Shown here piece after piece: positions 26,854 to 35,148 of a stretch of 35,485 nt of DNA. Source of the DNA: Ekhidna sp. (GTDB lineage: Bacteria > Bacteroidota > Bacteroidia > Cytophagales > Cyclobacteriaceae). The translations under genes and the position numbers were made by a program. Under the pieces are notes generated by a model. That model ran no database searches. It saw only the letters and a list, made by a program, of their open reading frames with translations, and was not told the DNA's origin. Positions within the stretch are counted from its first letter, which is position 1. Each line of letters starts with the position of its first letter. The stretch is from contig JACONI010000088.1 of the NCBI GenBank assembly GCA_014323825.1, forward strand, positions 1 through 35,485, read 5' to 3'.

Positions 26854-28295
26854 AACGTGATTTTTTTAGTTACTGGTTTTGATTCATGTCGAAAACGACC
26901 GCCTGTCCATCCGGCACATATCGCTGAATACAGACCGGCTTTACCACCGGCTCTTACGATCAACAGACCTTCTAGCCAAAACTTATTTACCATTTCATCT
27001 GCTCTTGATGTATCGATGCCTTCTCCAATTCCACCTGCACCTTGAATAAGCTCCGATCCCGGACGTATCATTTCTTTATGGAGGGCTTCGGTAATTTTAT
27101 TTCTATCCCAACCTTCTTTTTTGTAAATCTCGTAATGCTCGGGCGACAACACCAACATGGCATTGGTAAATTCCGCTAGTTTCGGATGGCCTACGGCCAA
27201 CAAAGAAGAAGCCAACGATTTAGTGATTTGCTCGGGCGTTTGCGATCTTTGGTCAATAAATCCCTGAATACCGTCACCTTGGAATAAGGTAACCGTATTT
27301 TCGCCTTTCTCAAATCCCCTTGTCACGGATAATGACTCCCAAGAGTCATCGGTTTCATCTTCGGCAAAACAAAAAGTGTATTTTCCAGGCCCGCCAAAAG
27401 TAGATCGATCCAAGTCCCCAGGCACACCTCCACCTACATTGCGAATAATCAATTGAAGTGCTCTTCCTATGGTGGCATTGGCCCTATTTCCTTGACCCAG
27501 GACATTCATGCCCCAGTTCATGCCAATGGACTTTGCAATGGGGCCATTAATCACTATGATTGGACTTGAAAAACAAGTGGTACACAGTAAACCGTGCATG
27601 GTAAAAACAGGATCTAATGCGGCTTCTAGCGCTGCAATGACCACAGGAAAATACTCAGGTTTACACCCCGCTAAAACAGCATTGATTGCTGCTTTCTCCA
27701 CAGTAATCGGTGCTAGGTTTGGAGGGACCTTACCTATGACCTCGTCTGGCTTTCGGTTTGTGCCTTGCAACATTCTCCATATACGAGCATCGGTTGGTGG
27801 TGTTACGGGAAGACCATCGGTCCATCCACGCTCGTAACAGATCTCCATGTCATCATCCCAATTCCCTAACTCAATTCCTCTAGATTGAATTCCTACATCA
27901 CCATAGGTTGCCATAAGATTTTCGTATACTCCTGGCTCCCTACTTTTTGATCCACAACCCGGCCTGAAATCCGGAAGATTCTCTCCAAGGTCTTCTACTC
28001 CCAATACATCTTGCCAACCTTTTTTATCCCATCCTTCGACACGAAGGGTACTTCCTTTTCCGGAAGTTTGGATCAAGGTTGGTGTAGTTTCCACGTTCCA
28101 ATTAAACGAGGCCTCTAAAGAAGTGTCATCATTTGGTGATAATTCCTCATAATAATCTGGATAATCTTGTACATAAACCTCTATATCAACGCCTTTCTTT
28201 TTAAGATCATCGACTACAGGTTTTACCAACTGACAAGTCTCACAATCTTGTTTAAGAAAAAGTAACAGGTCATTATTGCTATTAGCCACTGCCAT
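26850..28295 (-). CDS. Thioredoxin-fold domain fused to an uncharacterised UGSC-associated domain
   Basis: Length is 481 residues, with no signal peptide. Residues 1-105 look like a thioredoxin/glutaredoxin fold: LLLFLKQDCETCQLVKPVVDDL with the CxxC pair Cys18/Cys21 and a cis-Pro motif at Pro72 (ETTPTLIQ). The remaining 375 residues are an unrecognised domain. It contains RGWTDGLPVTPPTDARI (about 156-172), LAPITVEKAAINAVLAGCKPEY, and a second CxxC (Cys238/Cys241 in HGLLCTTCFSSP). It also has NVGGGVPGDLDRSTFGGPGKYTFCFAEDE, and a C-terminal QGAGGIGEGIDTS. Cys114, 153, 211, 309 and 460 are further thiols. The start overlaps the BKACE stop by one base (TAATG) and the end overlaps the UGSC start by four. 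The Trx part may reduce the UGSC disulfide or the second CxxC (inference). Confidence 0.82.
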   Translation of the reverse strand: MAVANSNNDLLLFLKQDCETCQLVKPVVDDLKKKGVDIEVYVQDYPDYYEELSPNDDTSLEASFNWNVETTPTLIQTSGKGSTLRVEGWDKKGWQDVLGVEDLGENLPDFRPGCGSKSREPGVYENLMATYGDVGIQSRGIELGNWDDDMEICYERGWTDGLPVTPPTDARIWRMLQGTNRKPDEVIGKVPPNLAPITVEKAAINAVLAGCKPEYFPVVIAALEAALDPVFTMHGLLCTTCFSSPIIVINGPIAKSIGMNWGMNVLGQGNRANATIGRALQLIIRNVGGGVPGDLDRSTFGGPGKYTFCFAEDETDDSWESLSVTRGFEKGENTVTLFQGDGIQGFIDQRSQTPEQITKSLASSLLAVGHPKLAEFTNAMLVLSPEHYEIYKKEGWDRNKITEALHKEMIRPGSELIQGAGGIGEGIDTSRADEMVNKFWLEGLLIVRAGGKAGLYSAICAGWTGGRFRHESKPVTKKITL

Positions 28296-29188
28296 TATCC
28301 GTTTTTTTGAATACCTAGTATTTCTCGAGCCTCATCCGGTGTGGCAACCGAAGCTCCCAAACTCTCGATTATAGTCTTTGCGCGTTCCACCAATTGCCCG
28401 TTAGTAGCAAAAACGCCTCTGCTTAAATACAGATTGTCTTCCAATCCTACTCTAACATTACCTCCCATTAAAACAGACTGGGCCACCATGGGCATCTGCA
28501 TCCTTCCGATACCAAAGGCTGCCCAAACGGCATCTTTAGGCAACAAATTACGCATGTACAGAAGGGTTTCTGGATCTGTGGGCAGGCCCCACTGTACTCC
28601 GGTCACGATCTGGAAAAGTGGTGGTGCATCGAACAACCCTTCTTCTATCATCTTTTTTGCCAGTAAAATATCTCCAGGTGAAAAAATCTCAATCTCCGGT
28701 TTTACCCCAAGTTCTTGAAATCTTTTGGCCATTTTCCGCAATGTATATGGCGTATTTAAATAAACAAAGTCATTTCCACTTTCCACTTGGTTCTGGGTAG
28801 TAAGATCTAGGGAACATACCTCAAGCATGGTCATTTCAATGTGCTTGACCCTTTCTTCGGCCGGAGCAATATCAGATTCAGGGGCGGCCATACCTTCATT
28901 ATTTTTATCCGGAACAAAGTAGCCGCCACCACCACAAGTGATATTTATAATCGATTTCACACCATTTTCCCGCACGCGATTGGCCATATCCAAAAATAAT
29001 TCGGGATCACGGGTTTCCTCTCCCGTTTCCGGATTCCTGACATGTAAATGAACTGCCGATGCGCCGGCCTGTTCGGCCTCTAAAGCCGCATCTGCTATCT
29101 GCTGAGGCGTAATGGGAAAGTTAGGATGCTTTCTATTAAAAGCACTTTCTCCTGTTACGGCACATGTTAAAATTACTTTTTGGTTCAT
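28295..29188 (-). CDS. Beta-keto acid cleavage enzyme (BKACE, DUF849 family)
   Basis: This is a 297-residue TIM-barrel enzyme. BKACE enzymes condense a beta-keto acid with acetyl-CoA and cleave it to acetoacetate or acetoacetyl-CoA plus a new CoA ester or acid. Family zinc-site residues are visible: Glu14 (CAVTGES), His47 and His49 (AVHLHVR) and Glu250 (VRVGLEDNLYL). Further family hallmarks are INITCGGGGY (about 81-90), ERVKHIEMTMLEVCSLD, EIEIFSPGDI and FGIGRMQMPMV. The length is full. It is first in the five-gene minus-strand operon and lies opposite an AraC regulator and a 3-hydroxyacyl-CoA-dehydrogenase-type gene. That pairing is known from carnitine degradation, where a dehydrogenase supplies the beta-keto acid. 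The true substrate is not evident. Confidence 0.92.
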   Translation of the reverse strand: MNQKVILTCAVTGESAFNRKHPNFPITPQQIADAALEAEQAGASAVHLHVRNPETGEETRDPELFLDMANRVRENGVKSIINITCGGGGYFVPDKNNEGMAAPESDIAPAEERVKHIEMTMLEVCSLDLTTQNQVESGNDFVYLNTPYTLRKMAKRFQELGVKPEIEIFSPGDILLAKKMIEEGLFDAPPLFQIVTGVQWGLPTDPETLLYMRNLLPKDAVWAAFGIGRMQMPMVAQSVLMGGNVRVGLEDNLYLSRGVFATNGQLVERAKTIIESLGASVATPDEAREILGIQKNG

Positions 29189-29247
29189 TCTTTAAATTCT
29201 TATAACTTAATTTCTAAACTAATTTAATGTTCATTATCGGGTTTATG

Positions 29248-29280
29248 CAAATTTATGAGCTGAAGGAAAGTTTGCTTTCC
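29248..29280 (-). promoter_or_regulatory. Divergent control region: promoter -7 box and inverted repeat
   Basis: On the minus strand TAAATTTG (29255-29248) fits the -7 consensus TAnnTTTG, about 60 nt before the BKACE ATG; no clear TTTG -33 box is present. Immediately upstream, GGAAAG-TTTG-CTTTCC (29265-29280) is a 6-bp inverted repeat lying in the promoter spacer. A weak -33 element plus a symmetric site suggests activator- or repressor-controlled transcription, plausibly by the adjacent AraC-type regulator. This is inference. Confidence 0.4.
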
Positions 29281-29335
29281 GCTTATTTGGTATTTTTATA
29301 AACTATTTTGTCATTTATGAATATATATTTTTTAA

Positions 29336-30273
29336 TTGAGCTTAAATAATCTATACTTGTTTGTGAGAAAATCTGAACTACTTACTATTCTTCCCTTACT
29401 TAAAGACCCGTATGTCCTCTTTAGGAAGACTAATGCAAAGGAGTTGTATAACGCCTATCATCACCATCCTGAAATTCAACTGGAGTATATTGTTAAGGGT
29501 TCTGGGGTGCAGATTATTGGGGGTGTCTATAGCAGGTTTCAATCTGGCGATATGGTGTTGTTGGGTTCGGGACTTCCCCATTTACGAAAACCTGACCATC
29601 CTTCAAAGAAGGCAGGTCTCGATGGGGACATTGAAGTGATTACACTTATTTTTAGTAAAGACTTGTTCAGTGACATCATGCTCTCTTTGTCGGAATTTAG
29701 CAATATTCAAAAACTATTGGATATGGCAAAACAAGGAATCCTTATTAAAGGAAATAAAAAAAAAGGGTCACGCATCTATTAAAAGCTTCCTTTAAGGCAA
29801 ACATGATGAATAAGATTTTCCACTTATTGGAAATTCTCTCAATGATTTCAAATTCGGATGAAATGGAATGCATCCTCTCACAGGCTCCCAATTCACCATT
29901 GAGCAAGCAAAGTACCAGCCGCATTTCCAATATCTATGCTTATGCCCTTGATCATTTTAAGGATAAAATCACAATCAAGGAAATGGCTGAAGTAGCCTAC
30001 CTGAGTGAACATACCTTTTGCAGGTATTTTAAGCAAAATTTCAAAACAACTTTTTCGAGTTTTCTAAACGAACTTCGGGTCAATCACGCCAGTACGTTGT
30101 TGATCGAGACCAACGATCCAATTTCAGAGATATGTTTCAAAAGCGGCTTTAACAATTTTACGAGTTTCAACAAGTGTTTTAAGACATTTAAAAAAAGTGC
30201 TCCAACCGAATACAGAAAAAAATATCAAAATATTAGGATAAAACAATCCACTCTAACAAAACCAAATTTATGA
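29336..30273 (+). pseudogene. AraC-family regulator, frameshifted
   Basis: Two frames make one AraC-type regulator. The first (TTG start assumed at 29336) encodes a cupin-like sensor domain with YHHHPEIQLEYIVKGSGVQIIGG and FQSGDMVLLGSGLPH, and ends prematurely at 29782. The second is open through the A run at 29756-29764 and continues VTHLLKASFKANMMNKIFHLLEIL. It ends in a full helix-turn-helix domain (KDKITIKEMAEVAYLSEHTFCRYFKQ and DPISEICFKSGFNNFTSFNKCFK). Adding one A to the run of nine would rejoin them. The stop overlaps the next gene's ATG (ATGA at 30270-30273). The presumed role is control of the divergent catabolic genes. It is either a real loss of function or a homopolymer error. 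Confidence 0.8.
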
Positions 30274-31154
30274 ACCAACTCCCAAAATTTGACATTAACA
30301 AACCCATTACCATTGTAGGTTCTGGTGTTATGGGAACCAAAGTAGCATGGGCATGCGCCAAATCGGGAATCACAACAAGAGTATTTGACCTAGATTAAGA
30401 CCTACTAAAAGCGGCAAAGAAAAGAGCCTTTAATTGGAGCAATGGAGCCGAAAAGGAACGAATAGAAAACAACTTTGTTCCTTGTCAAACATTGAACGAA
30501 GCCATTGAAGATGTACAGCTTGTATTTGAAAATGTCCCTGAAAAACTCGAGTTGAAGTCAAAGGTCCTCAAAGAACTGGGTTCCTTGCTACCACCCGATG
30601 TATTTATGGGTAGCAATGCCTCTTCCATAACCTGTTCACCGCTTGGAATTGCTTCTGGGAGGCCGGATCGATTTTTTAACTTAAATTTCTCAGACCCCCT
30701 TGAATCCCCAATGGTGGAGCTCATGCCTTCGGAATTGACTTCCGATGCCACCATTCAATTTGCCAAGGGTTGGAGCAAGGCCATAGGCATGGTCACCATA
30801 CATGTTCAAAAAGAGCAATTGGGCTATTCTTTTAACCGTTTATGGCGTGTAATTAAACAGGAAACCTTAAGACAACTGGATCAAGGCTATACCACACCTG
30901 AAGATATAGACAAGGCTTGGATGCTTAGTTTTGGTACCAATATTGGCCCTTGTGGAATAATGGATGAAATAGGCTTGCACACGGTTTTGTCCATTGAGAA
31001 CATTTATTACAAAGAAAGTGGGGACGAACGCGACAAACCTCCAAAATTTCTGGAAAAAATGGTTGAAGAAGGTAAATGGGGCACACTTAAGGGGGAAGGT
31101 TTTTATACCTATCCAAACCCTTCCTATGTGGATTCGGAATTTCTTAAAGGTTAA
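30270..31154 (+). pseudogene. 3-hydroxyacyl-CoA dehydrogenase-family gene with an internal stop
   Basis: From ATG 30270 the protein begins MNQLPKFDINKPITIVGSGVMG, a Rossmann NAD-binding motif (residues 17-22), and stops at TAA in codon 43 (30396-30398). The same frame then runs on to 31154 with ENVPEKLELKSKVLKELG, GSNASSITCSPLGI and KGWSKAIGMV. Its C-terminal helical domain has LGYSFNRLWRVIKQE and GFYTYPNPSY. The full length would be 294 residues. A single substitution of GAA, CAA or AAA explains the stop. Restart at an internal ATG would lose the NAD site. Relatives include L-carnitine dehydrogenase and other dehydrogenases of free beta-hydroxy acids. Beside BKACE, the intact enzyme would supply the beta-keto substrate. 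Confidence 0.82.
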
Positions 31155-31157
31155 ATT

Positions 31158-32582
31158 ATGGCACAAAAAAAATCACTGCGCAAATCAGATTACTTTGCCT
31201 TGAGTTTCGGTATGATTATTGGCATTGGCTGGATCACCGCCCTTGGGTTTTGGATTGCTGATGCCGGACCACTAGGCGCAACAGTAGCTTTTTGCCTAGG
31301 ATTTTTGTTTTTTATCCCTGTGGGATTTTGTTATTCTGAAATGGCTGGTATTTACCCTCAAATGGGTGGTCCTATTGTTTACGCCATAAAAGAATTGAGT
31401 CTGTTCACTTCATTTATTGCCGGTTGGATGCTGGCACTTACCTTTTTCTTCGTCATTATTTTCGAGGCCCTTTCCATAGCATGGCTAATGGAAACCCTAT
31501 GGCCTGAGAGTATGGGGCCTATGCTTTATTCCTTTATGGGTTCTGATATTTATTTGGGCCACATTCTTTATGGTGTTGGGTTTAATACGTTGCTTTGTTT
31601 TGTGAGCTTAAAAGGAGGCTCTAGTTCAGGGACGATACAAAAACTAATGACCGCCATTTTGATCATTATCGTAACCGTGTTGGTTGTTGCGGCCTTATTT
31701 AAAGGCAATCTGGACAATTTGTCGCCTGTCTTCGTAAAAAGTGAGGGCGGTTCCGTTTGGCCGGGAATTATTGCCGTGTTCGGTAGCGTTCCTTTTTTCT
31801 TGTCTGGATTTGAGGCAATTGCCCAAGGTATTTCCGAACGGGACAAAAGTGTATCAGCAAAGGCCATTGCCAATATCCTTATTCTGTCCATAGCCTGTGC
31901 GGCATTATTCTATGTTGCAATCATAATATCGGCATCTGTAGTTGCTCCTAGAGATATCCTTATTGGAGAAGAACTTGCAGTTGCAAAAGCATTTGAAATC
32001 GGACTAGGCTCAACAACATTGATGAAGGTTGGGTTGATTGGAGGGCTTTTGGGACTTTTATCAACATGGAATGCAGCCATATTCGTCTTTGTCAGGGCCA
32101 TGCTGGCCTTAGGAAAAACCCAAATGATTTGGCCCGGATTTGCAAAAACAAACAAGAATGGAATTTCTGTGTATAGCGTTACCATAACCATAGTATTGGT
32201 TGCTTTTGGGGTGCTGTTGGGAAAAAATGCCATTATTCCATTAATCAACAGTAGCTCTACAGCAGTTGGGATTCTTTTCTTTATCGTATCCTTATCCCTC
32301 ATATATTCTAGAAAGAACAGGCCCTTGTCACCAAGACCTTATAAAGCACCAGGCGGTTTGGCATTACCCATAATAGGGTGTTTGGCATCTCTCTATACAG
32401 TAGTTTTAACCATAATAGATCCCTATACACCTGGTGAAGGTATATCATTGGAATGGTGGTTGTTTGGGGGATGGATGCTTGTTGGTTTAATATTGTGGTT
32501 CGTAGGCATCAACTCGCGAAAAAAAATAGGAATGGACAAAGAACAAGTGATTTCCATTCTGGAAAACAAAACTTTCGAATAA
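31158..32582 (+). CDS. APC-superfamily amino acid/amine transporter
   Basis: This 474-residue protein has about twelve predicted helices and an APC-type first helix (YFALSFGMIIGIGWITALGFWIADAGPLGA) containing the GxGWI-like unwound substrate-binding loop. YSEMAGIYPQMGGPIVYAIKE is the conserved segment after helix 2, and GSVPFFLSGFEAIAQGISE corresponds to the helix 6 region. The C-terminal tail is cytoplasmic (NSRKKIGMDKEQVISILENK). Family substrates are amino acids, amines and related zwitterions. It starts 3 nt after the dehydrogenase gene. The intact reading frame contrasts with the broken genes on both sides. Together with BKACE it points to uptake of a beta-hydroxy amino acid or betaine-like compound, which is inference. 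Confidence 0.9.
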   Translation: MAQKKSLRKSDYFALSFGMIIGIGWITALGFWIADAGPLGATVAFCLGFLFFIPVGFCYSEMAGIYPQMGGPIVYAIKELSLFTSFIAGWMLALTFFFVIIFEALSIAWLMETLWPESMGPMLYSFMGSDIYLGHILYGVGFNTLLCFVSLKGGSSSGTIQKLMTAILIIIVTVLVVAALFKGNLDNLSPVFVKSEGGSVWPGIIAVFGSVPFFLSGFEAIAQGISERDKSVSAKAIANILILSIACAALFYVAIIISASVVAPRDILIGEELAVAKAFEIGLGSTTLMKVGLIGGLLGLLSTWNAAIFVFVRAMLALGKTQMIWPGFAKTNKNGISVYSVTITIVLVAFGVLLGKNAIIPLINSSSTAVGILFFIVSLSLIYSRKNRPLSPRPYKAPGGLALPIIGCLASLYTVVLTIIDPYTPGEGISLEWWLFGGWMLVGLILWFVGINSRKKIGMDKEQVISILENKTFE

Positions 32583-32615
32583 CACCTAAAATGTTCTAAA
32601 GAAAGAATACCCTAA

Positions 32616-33190
32616 ATGAAATCATACAAAGTCATATTGATACATGGTAACCAAACGCTTCACTGGGGCTATGCATGGTTGCCATGGCTAAAGAATCGCT
32701 TAAAAGAACTGGGAATTGAAGTCATTGCAGAAACTTTTCCAGATTCCATTATTGCCAGAGAAAAATACTGGGTCAAATTCTTGGAAAAAATAGCCAAGGC
32801 CGATGAAAACACCATTTTGGTGGGGCACTCATCTGGGGCATTGTGCGCCATGCGATATGCTGAAAAACATCAGATTTTGGGTACTATATTGGTAAGTGCG
32901 GCGCATACCGACCTAGGCGATGAATTAGAGAAACAAAGCGGCTATTTTAACCGCCCTTGGGATTGGGAAACCATAAAAAAAATCAACAATGGATTGCTCA
33001 GTTTTCATCGAATGACGACGAATATATCCCTATTGAAGAAGTCAGACATGTACATCAACAACTAGATACCGAATACTTTGAGTTTTCTGACAAAGGTCAT
33101 TTTTTAAAAGGGCAGAAGGAATTTCCCGAACTATTTGATTGGCTGAAAAACAAATTAATACAACTGGAGATTCCGATAACCTCTGAATAA
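32616..33190 (+). pseudogene. RBBP9/YdeN-like serine hydrolase, frameshifted
   Basis: The first frame starts MKSYKVILIHGNQTLHWGYAW and has the nucleophile motif ILVGHSSGALCAMRYAE and VSAAHTDLGDE. It loses register at the A8 run 32976-32983. Shifted by one base, the remainder reads NQQWIAQFSSNDDEYIPIEEV, with the triad Asp, then EYFEFSDKGHF with the triad His, to the stop at 33190. One extra A restores a normal enzyme of about 190 residues. Family members are small alpha/beta hydrolases with esterase-like folds. It follows the APC gene by 33 nt and probably belonged to the same catabolic operon. Confidence 0.82.
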
Positions 33191-33216
33191 ATTATCGGTG
33201 AAAATATTAAACCCTA

Positions 33217-33224
33217 TAAGTTTG
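33217..33224 (+). promoter_or_regulatory. Possible -7 promoter box before the hydrolase lipoprotein gene
   Basis: TAAGTTTG fits the Bacteroidota -7 consensus TAnnTTTG and lies 20 nt before the ATG at 33244. No TTTG is found 19-21 nt upstream, so the match is only half complete. Confidence 0.35.
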
Positions 33225-33243
33225 GAACTTTAAATATAAAGTA

Positions 33244-34404
33244 ATGTTCAAGTCCCAGCACCTATGTAAAGTCTTTCTATTGATTTTCGTATTAGGATCA
33301 AACTCAGGATGCAATTTAGATAGCTCAAAAAAAGACGTTCAACTATTTACAGATAGTGAAATAGAACATCGTCAGAAGTATATAGAATTGATAAAAGAAA
33401 CGAGGGAAATACTCGCCCCCAATGGTATTCAGGAACAATATGAGTTGAATATAGGAGGAACTCAACAATGGATAAATGTAAGAGGAAGAGATAAAGAAAA
33501 TCCTGTTTTGTTAGTTATTCATGGAGGTCCTGGATGGCCTCAGTTGCCTTTAGCTTGGAATTATCAGTCACCATGGGAAGACGTTTTTACCGTAGTAAAT
33601 TGGGAACAAAGAGGAGCTGGTAAAAATGCTATCACCTCAAACCACGAAAAACTTGAAATGACGATGACATTGGAAAGGCTAATTCAGGATGCTGAAGAAC
33701 TAACTATTCATCTAAACAATAAATTTAATAGGAAAAAAATTGTACTAATGGGTTACTCATATGGTACGAGAATAGGTCTTGAGCTAGTTAAACGTCGGCC
33801 TGACCTATTCGAAGCCTATGTTGCTCTTGGACAAGTTACAAGTGGTGGAGAAAAGCATTTATATGAAGAAGTGTTCAAAAGAGCTGAAAAAGCTAATAAC
33901 CAAGAAGCTTTAGCAGAAATAAAGAACTTAAAGCCGTACCCTGATCCTGACCCAGAAATCCAGAAAGAGAAATCTCATAAGATTAGAGAATATACTGCAA
34001 AGTTCAACGGTAATTGGTACGGTCGTGATAATATTGATTTATTCTACGAATTGCCTTTGCTATCGCCAGATTATTCAGATGAAGAATTGGTTTCATCAAT
34101 AAATGGTAATATTTGGTTTGGTAAGGCTTTAGTAAAAAAAGATGGAGAAAATTATAAAAATATGGATGAGTCAAATGACATACTAAGTCTTAATCTGCCA
34201 ATAATATTTCTATCCGGAAAGCATGATCTAATGACTCCACATCTAGCTTCTTTGGATTTATTTTCACGTATTCAAGCACCAAGTAAGGAGTTCGTAACTT
34301 TCGAAAACAGTGCACATTTCATCATGTTTTCACAACCAGGACTTCTTCTCAAAAGCTTAATAGACAAAGTGCTACCGCATACTACTAATAGAACGCAGGA
34401 TTAA
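33244..34404 (+). CDS. S33-type alpha/beta hydrolase (proline iminopeptidase-like), probable lipoprotein
   Basis: This 386-residue protein has a hydrophobic leader ending NSGC (Cys23), so it is probably a lipoprotein, although Asn at -3 is not canonical. The catalytic domain has oxyanion motif VIHGGPGWPQ and VVNWEQRGAGKN, as in proline iminopeptidases. The nucleophile motif is LMGYSYGTRIG, the Asp lies in LSGKHDLMTP and the His in ENSAHFIMFSQPG. A cap domain lies between about 230 and 320. The order and motifs fit family S33 peptidases or related hydrolases, and the substrate cannot be told. It is more AT-rich than the catabolic genes to its left and marks the start of an apparently separate cassette-like region. 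Confidence 0.88.
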   Translation: MFKSQHLCKVFLLIFVLGSNSGCNLDSSKKDVQLFTDSEIEHRQKYIELIKETREILAPNGIQEQYELNIGGTQQWINVRGRDKENPVLLVIHGGPGWPQLPLAWNYQSPWEDVFTVVNWEQRGAGKNAITSNHEKLEMTMTLERLIQDAEELTIHLNNKFNRKKIVLMGYSYGTRIGLELVKRRPDLFEAYVALGQVTSGGEKHLYEEVFKRAEKANNQEALAEIKNLKPYPDPDPEIQKEKSHKIREYTAKFNGNWYGRDNIDLFYELPLLSPDYSDEELVSSINGNIWFGKALVKKDGENYKNMDESNDILSLNLPIIFLSGKHDLMTPHLASLDLFSRIQAPSKEFVTFENSAHFIMFSQPGLLLKSLIDKVLPHTTNRTQD

Positions 34405-34496
34405 TGGTTTTTCAATTAATTTTTCGGCCAGTACAAGTTGAATTGGAAATCTAACAGCAAAAGAACACAAAAAAATAAAAACGACACAACAACAAT

Positions 34497-34618
34497 GTAT
34501 AACCGCAATTACGGTAGAATCGACTACGTTCGAATCCACTCGGAATTGCTAACGGTAGTGCTTGATCCAAAAATTAGTAACTTTTAAATTCGTAACTGAC
34601 GGTTATACGAGACCGTTA
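34497..34618 (+). repeat. Nested imperfect palindrome, attC-like
   Basis: GTATAACCG (34497-34505) and CGGTTATAC (34600-34608) form a 9-bp outer inverted repeat. Inside, CAATT (34506-34510) pairs with AATTG (34544-34548), with a one-base mismatch and a further CG/CG pair. TAACGGT (34550-34556) pairs with ACCGTTA (34612-34618). Total length is about 122 bp, in the attC size range. It sits just before the short VOC gene. A sequence sharing the TATAA(..)GCAATT and ATTGCTAA ends lies after that gene. It resembles gene-cassette recombination sites; no integrase is in the window. Confidence 0.5.
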
Positions 34619-34640
34619 CCTGCAAGCTAAACGAACCACG

Positions 34641-35123
34641 ATGAAATTAAACTTATTAGCTTTTTTATTAATCTTTAGTATGGTTTTAAAAATCAAAGGA
34701 CAAGAAATGAACGAATTAAAAAAAGTAAAACCATATTCAATTACCTTCTCTGTTTCAAACTTAAATGAGACAGCGGATTGGTACGCACAGAAATTGGGAT
34801 TTCAAAAAGTTGCCGAAAAGGACTATCCTGAATTCAAAACATCTTTAGTTTTTTTAGAACTCAACGGATATAGAGTTGAACTCATAAAAGACGGAAACGC
34901 CAAAAGTGGACAAGTTGTGAGGGATGTTCCGCCAGCCTATACTTCCAAATTCGGACAGTCACAATTTTGCTTACTTACTACGAATCTGGACGGAATTAAA
35001 ACAGAATTGCAAAATAATGGAGTGAGCATTGAGTGGGAGTTTGAGAATACGGAATTAGGAGTCAAATTTTTATTTATCAGAGACCCAGAAGGTAATTTGA
35101 TACAGTACTTGCAAAAGATATGA
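34641..35123 (+). CDS. Secreted VOC-fold (glyoxalase/bleomycin-resistance superfamily) protein
   Basis: This 160-residue protein has an N-terminal signal peptide (MKLNLLAFLLIFSMVLKIKGQ) and a single VOC domain. ITFSVSNLNETADWYAQKLGF is the typical first beta-alpha-beta unit, followed by FLELNGYRVELIKDG and FLFIRDPEGNLIQYLQKI, the closing DPEGN-xxQ motif with a metal-ligand-like Glu/Gln. The reaction is unknown, because the fold serves lyases, dioxygenases and binding proteins. The export signal is uncommon for this fold. Short repeats of cassette-end type lie on both sides and no other gene is close, so it looks like a one-gene cassette. Confidence 0.87.
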   Translation: MKLNLLAFLLIFSMVLKIKGQEMNELKKVKPYSITFSVSNLNETADWYAQKLGFQKVAEKDYPEFKTSLVFLELNGYRVELIKDGNAKSGQVVRDVPPAYTSKFGQSQFCLLTTNLDGIKTELQNNGVSIEWEFENTELGVKFLFIRDPEGNLIQYLQKI

Positions 35124-35148
35124 AAAAAAGCCAGCAGGTAACATTGGC

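Noticed and set aside
30396..30398. Recoding (Sec or pyrrolysine) at the dehydrogenase stop
   Set aside because: The codon is TAA, which is not used for either; a nonsense mutation is the simpler reading.
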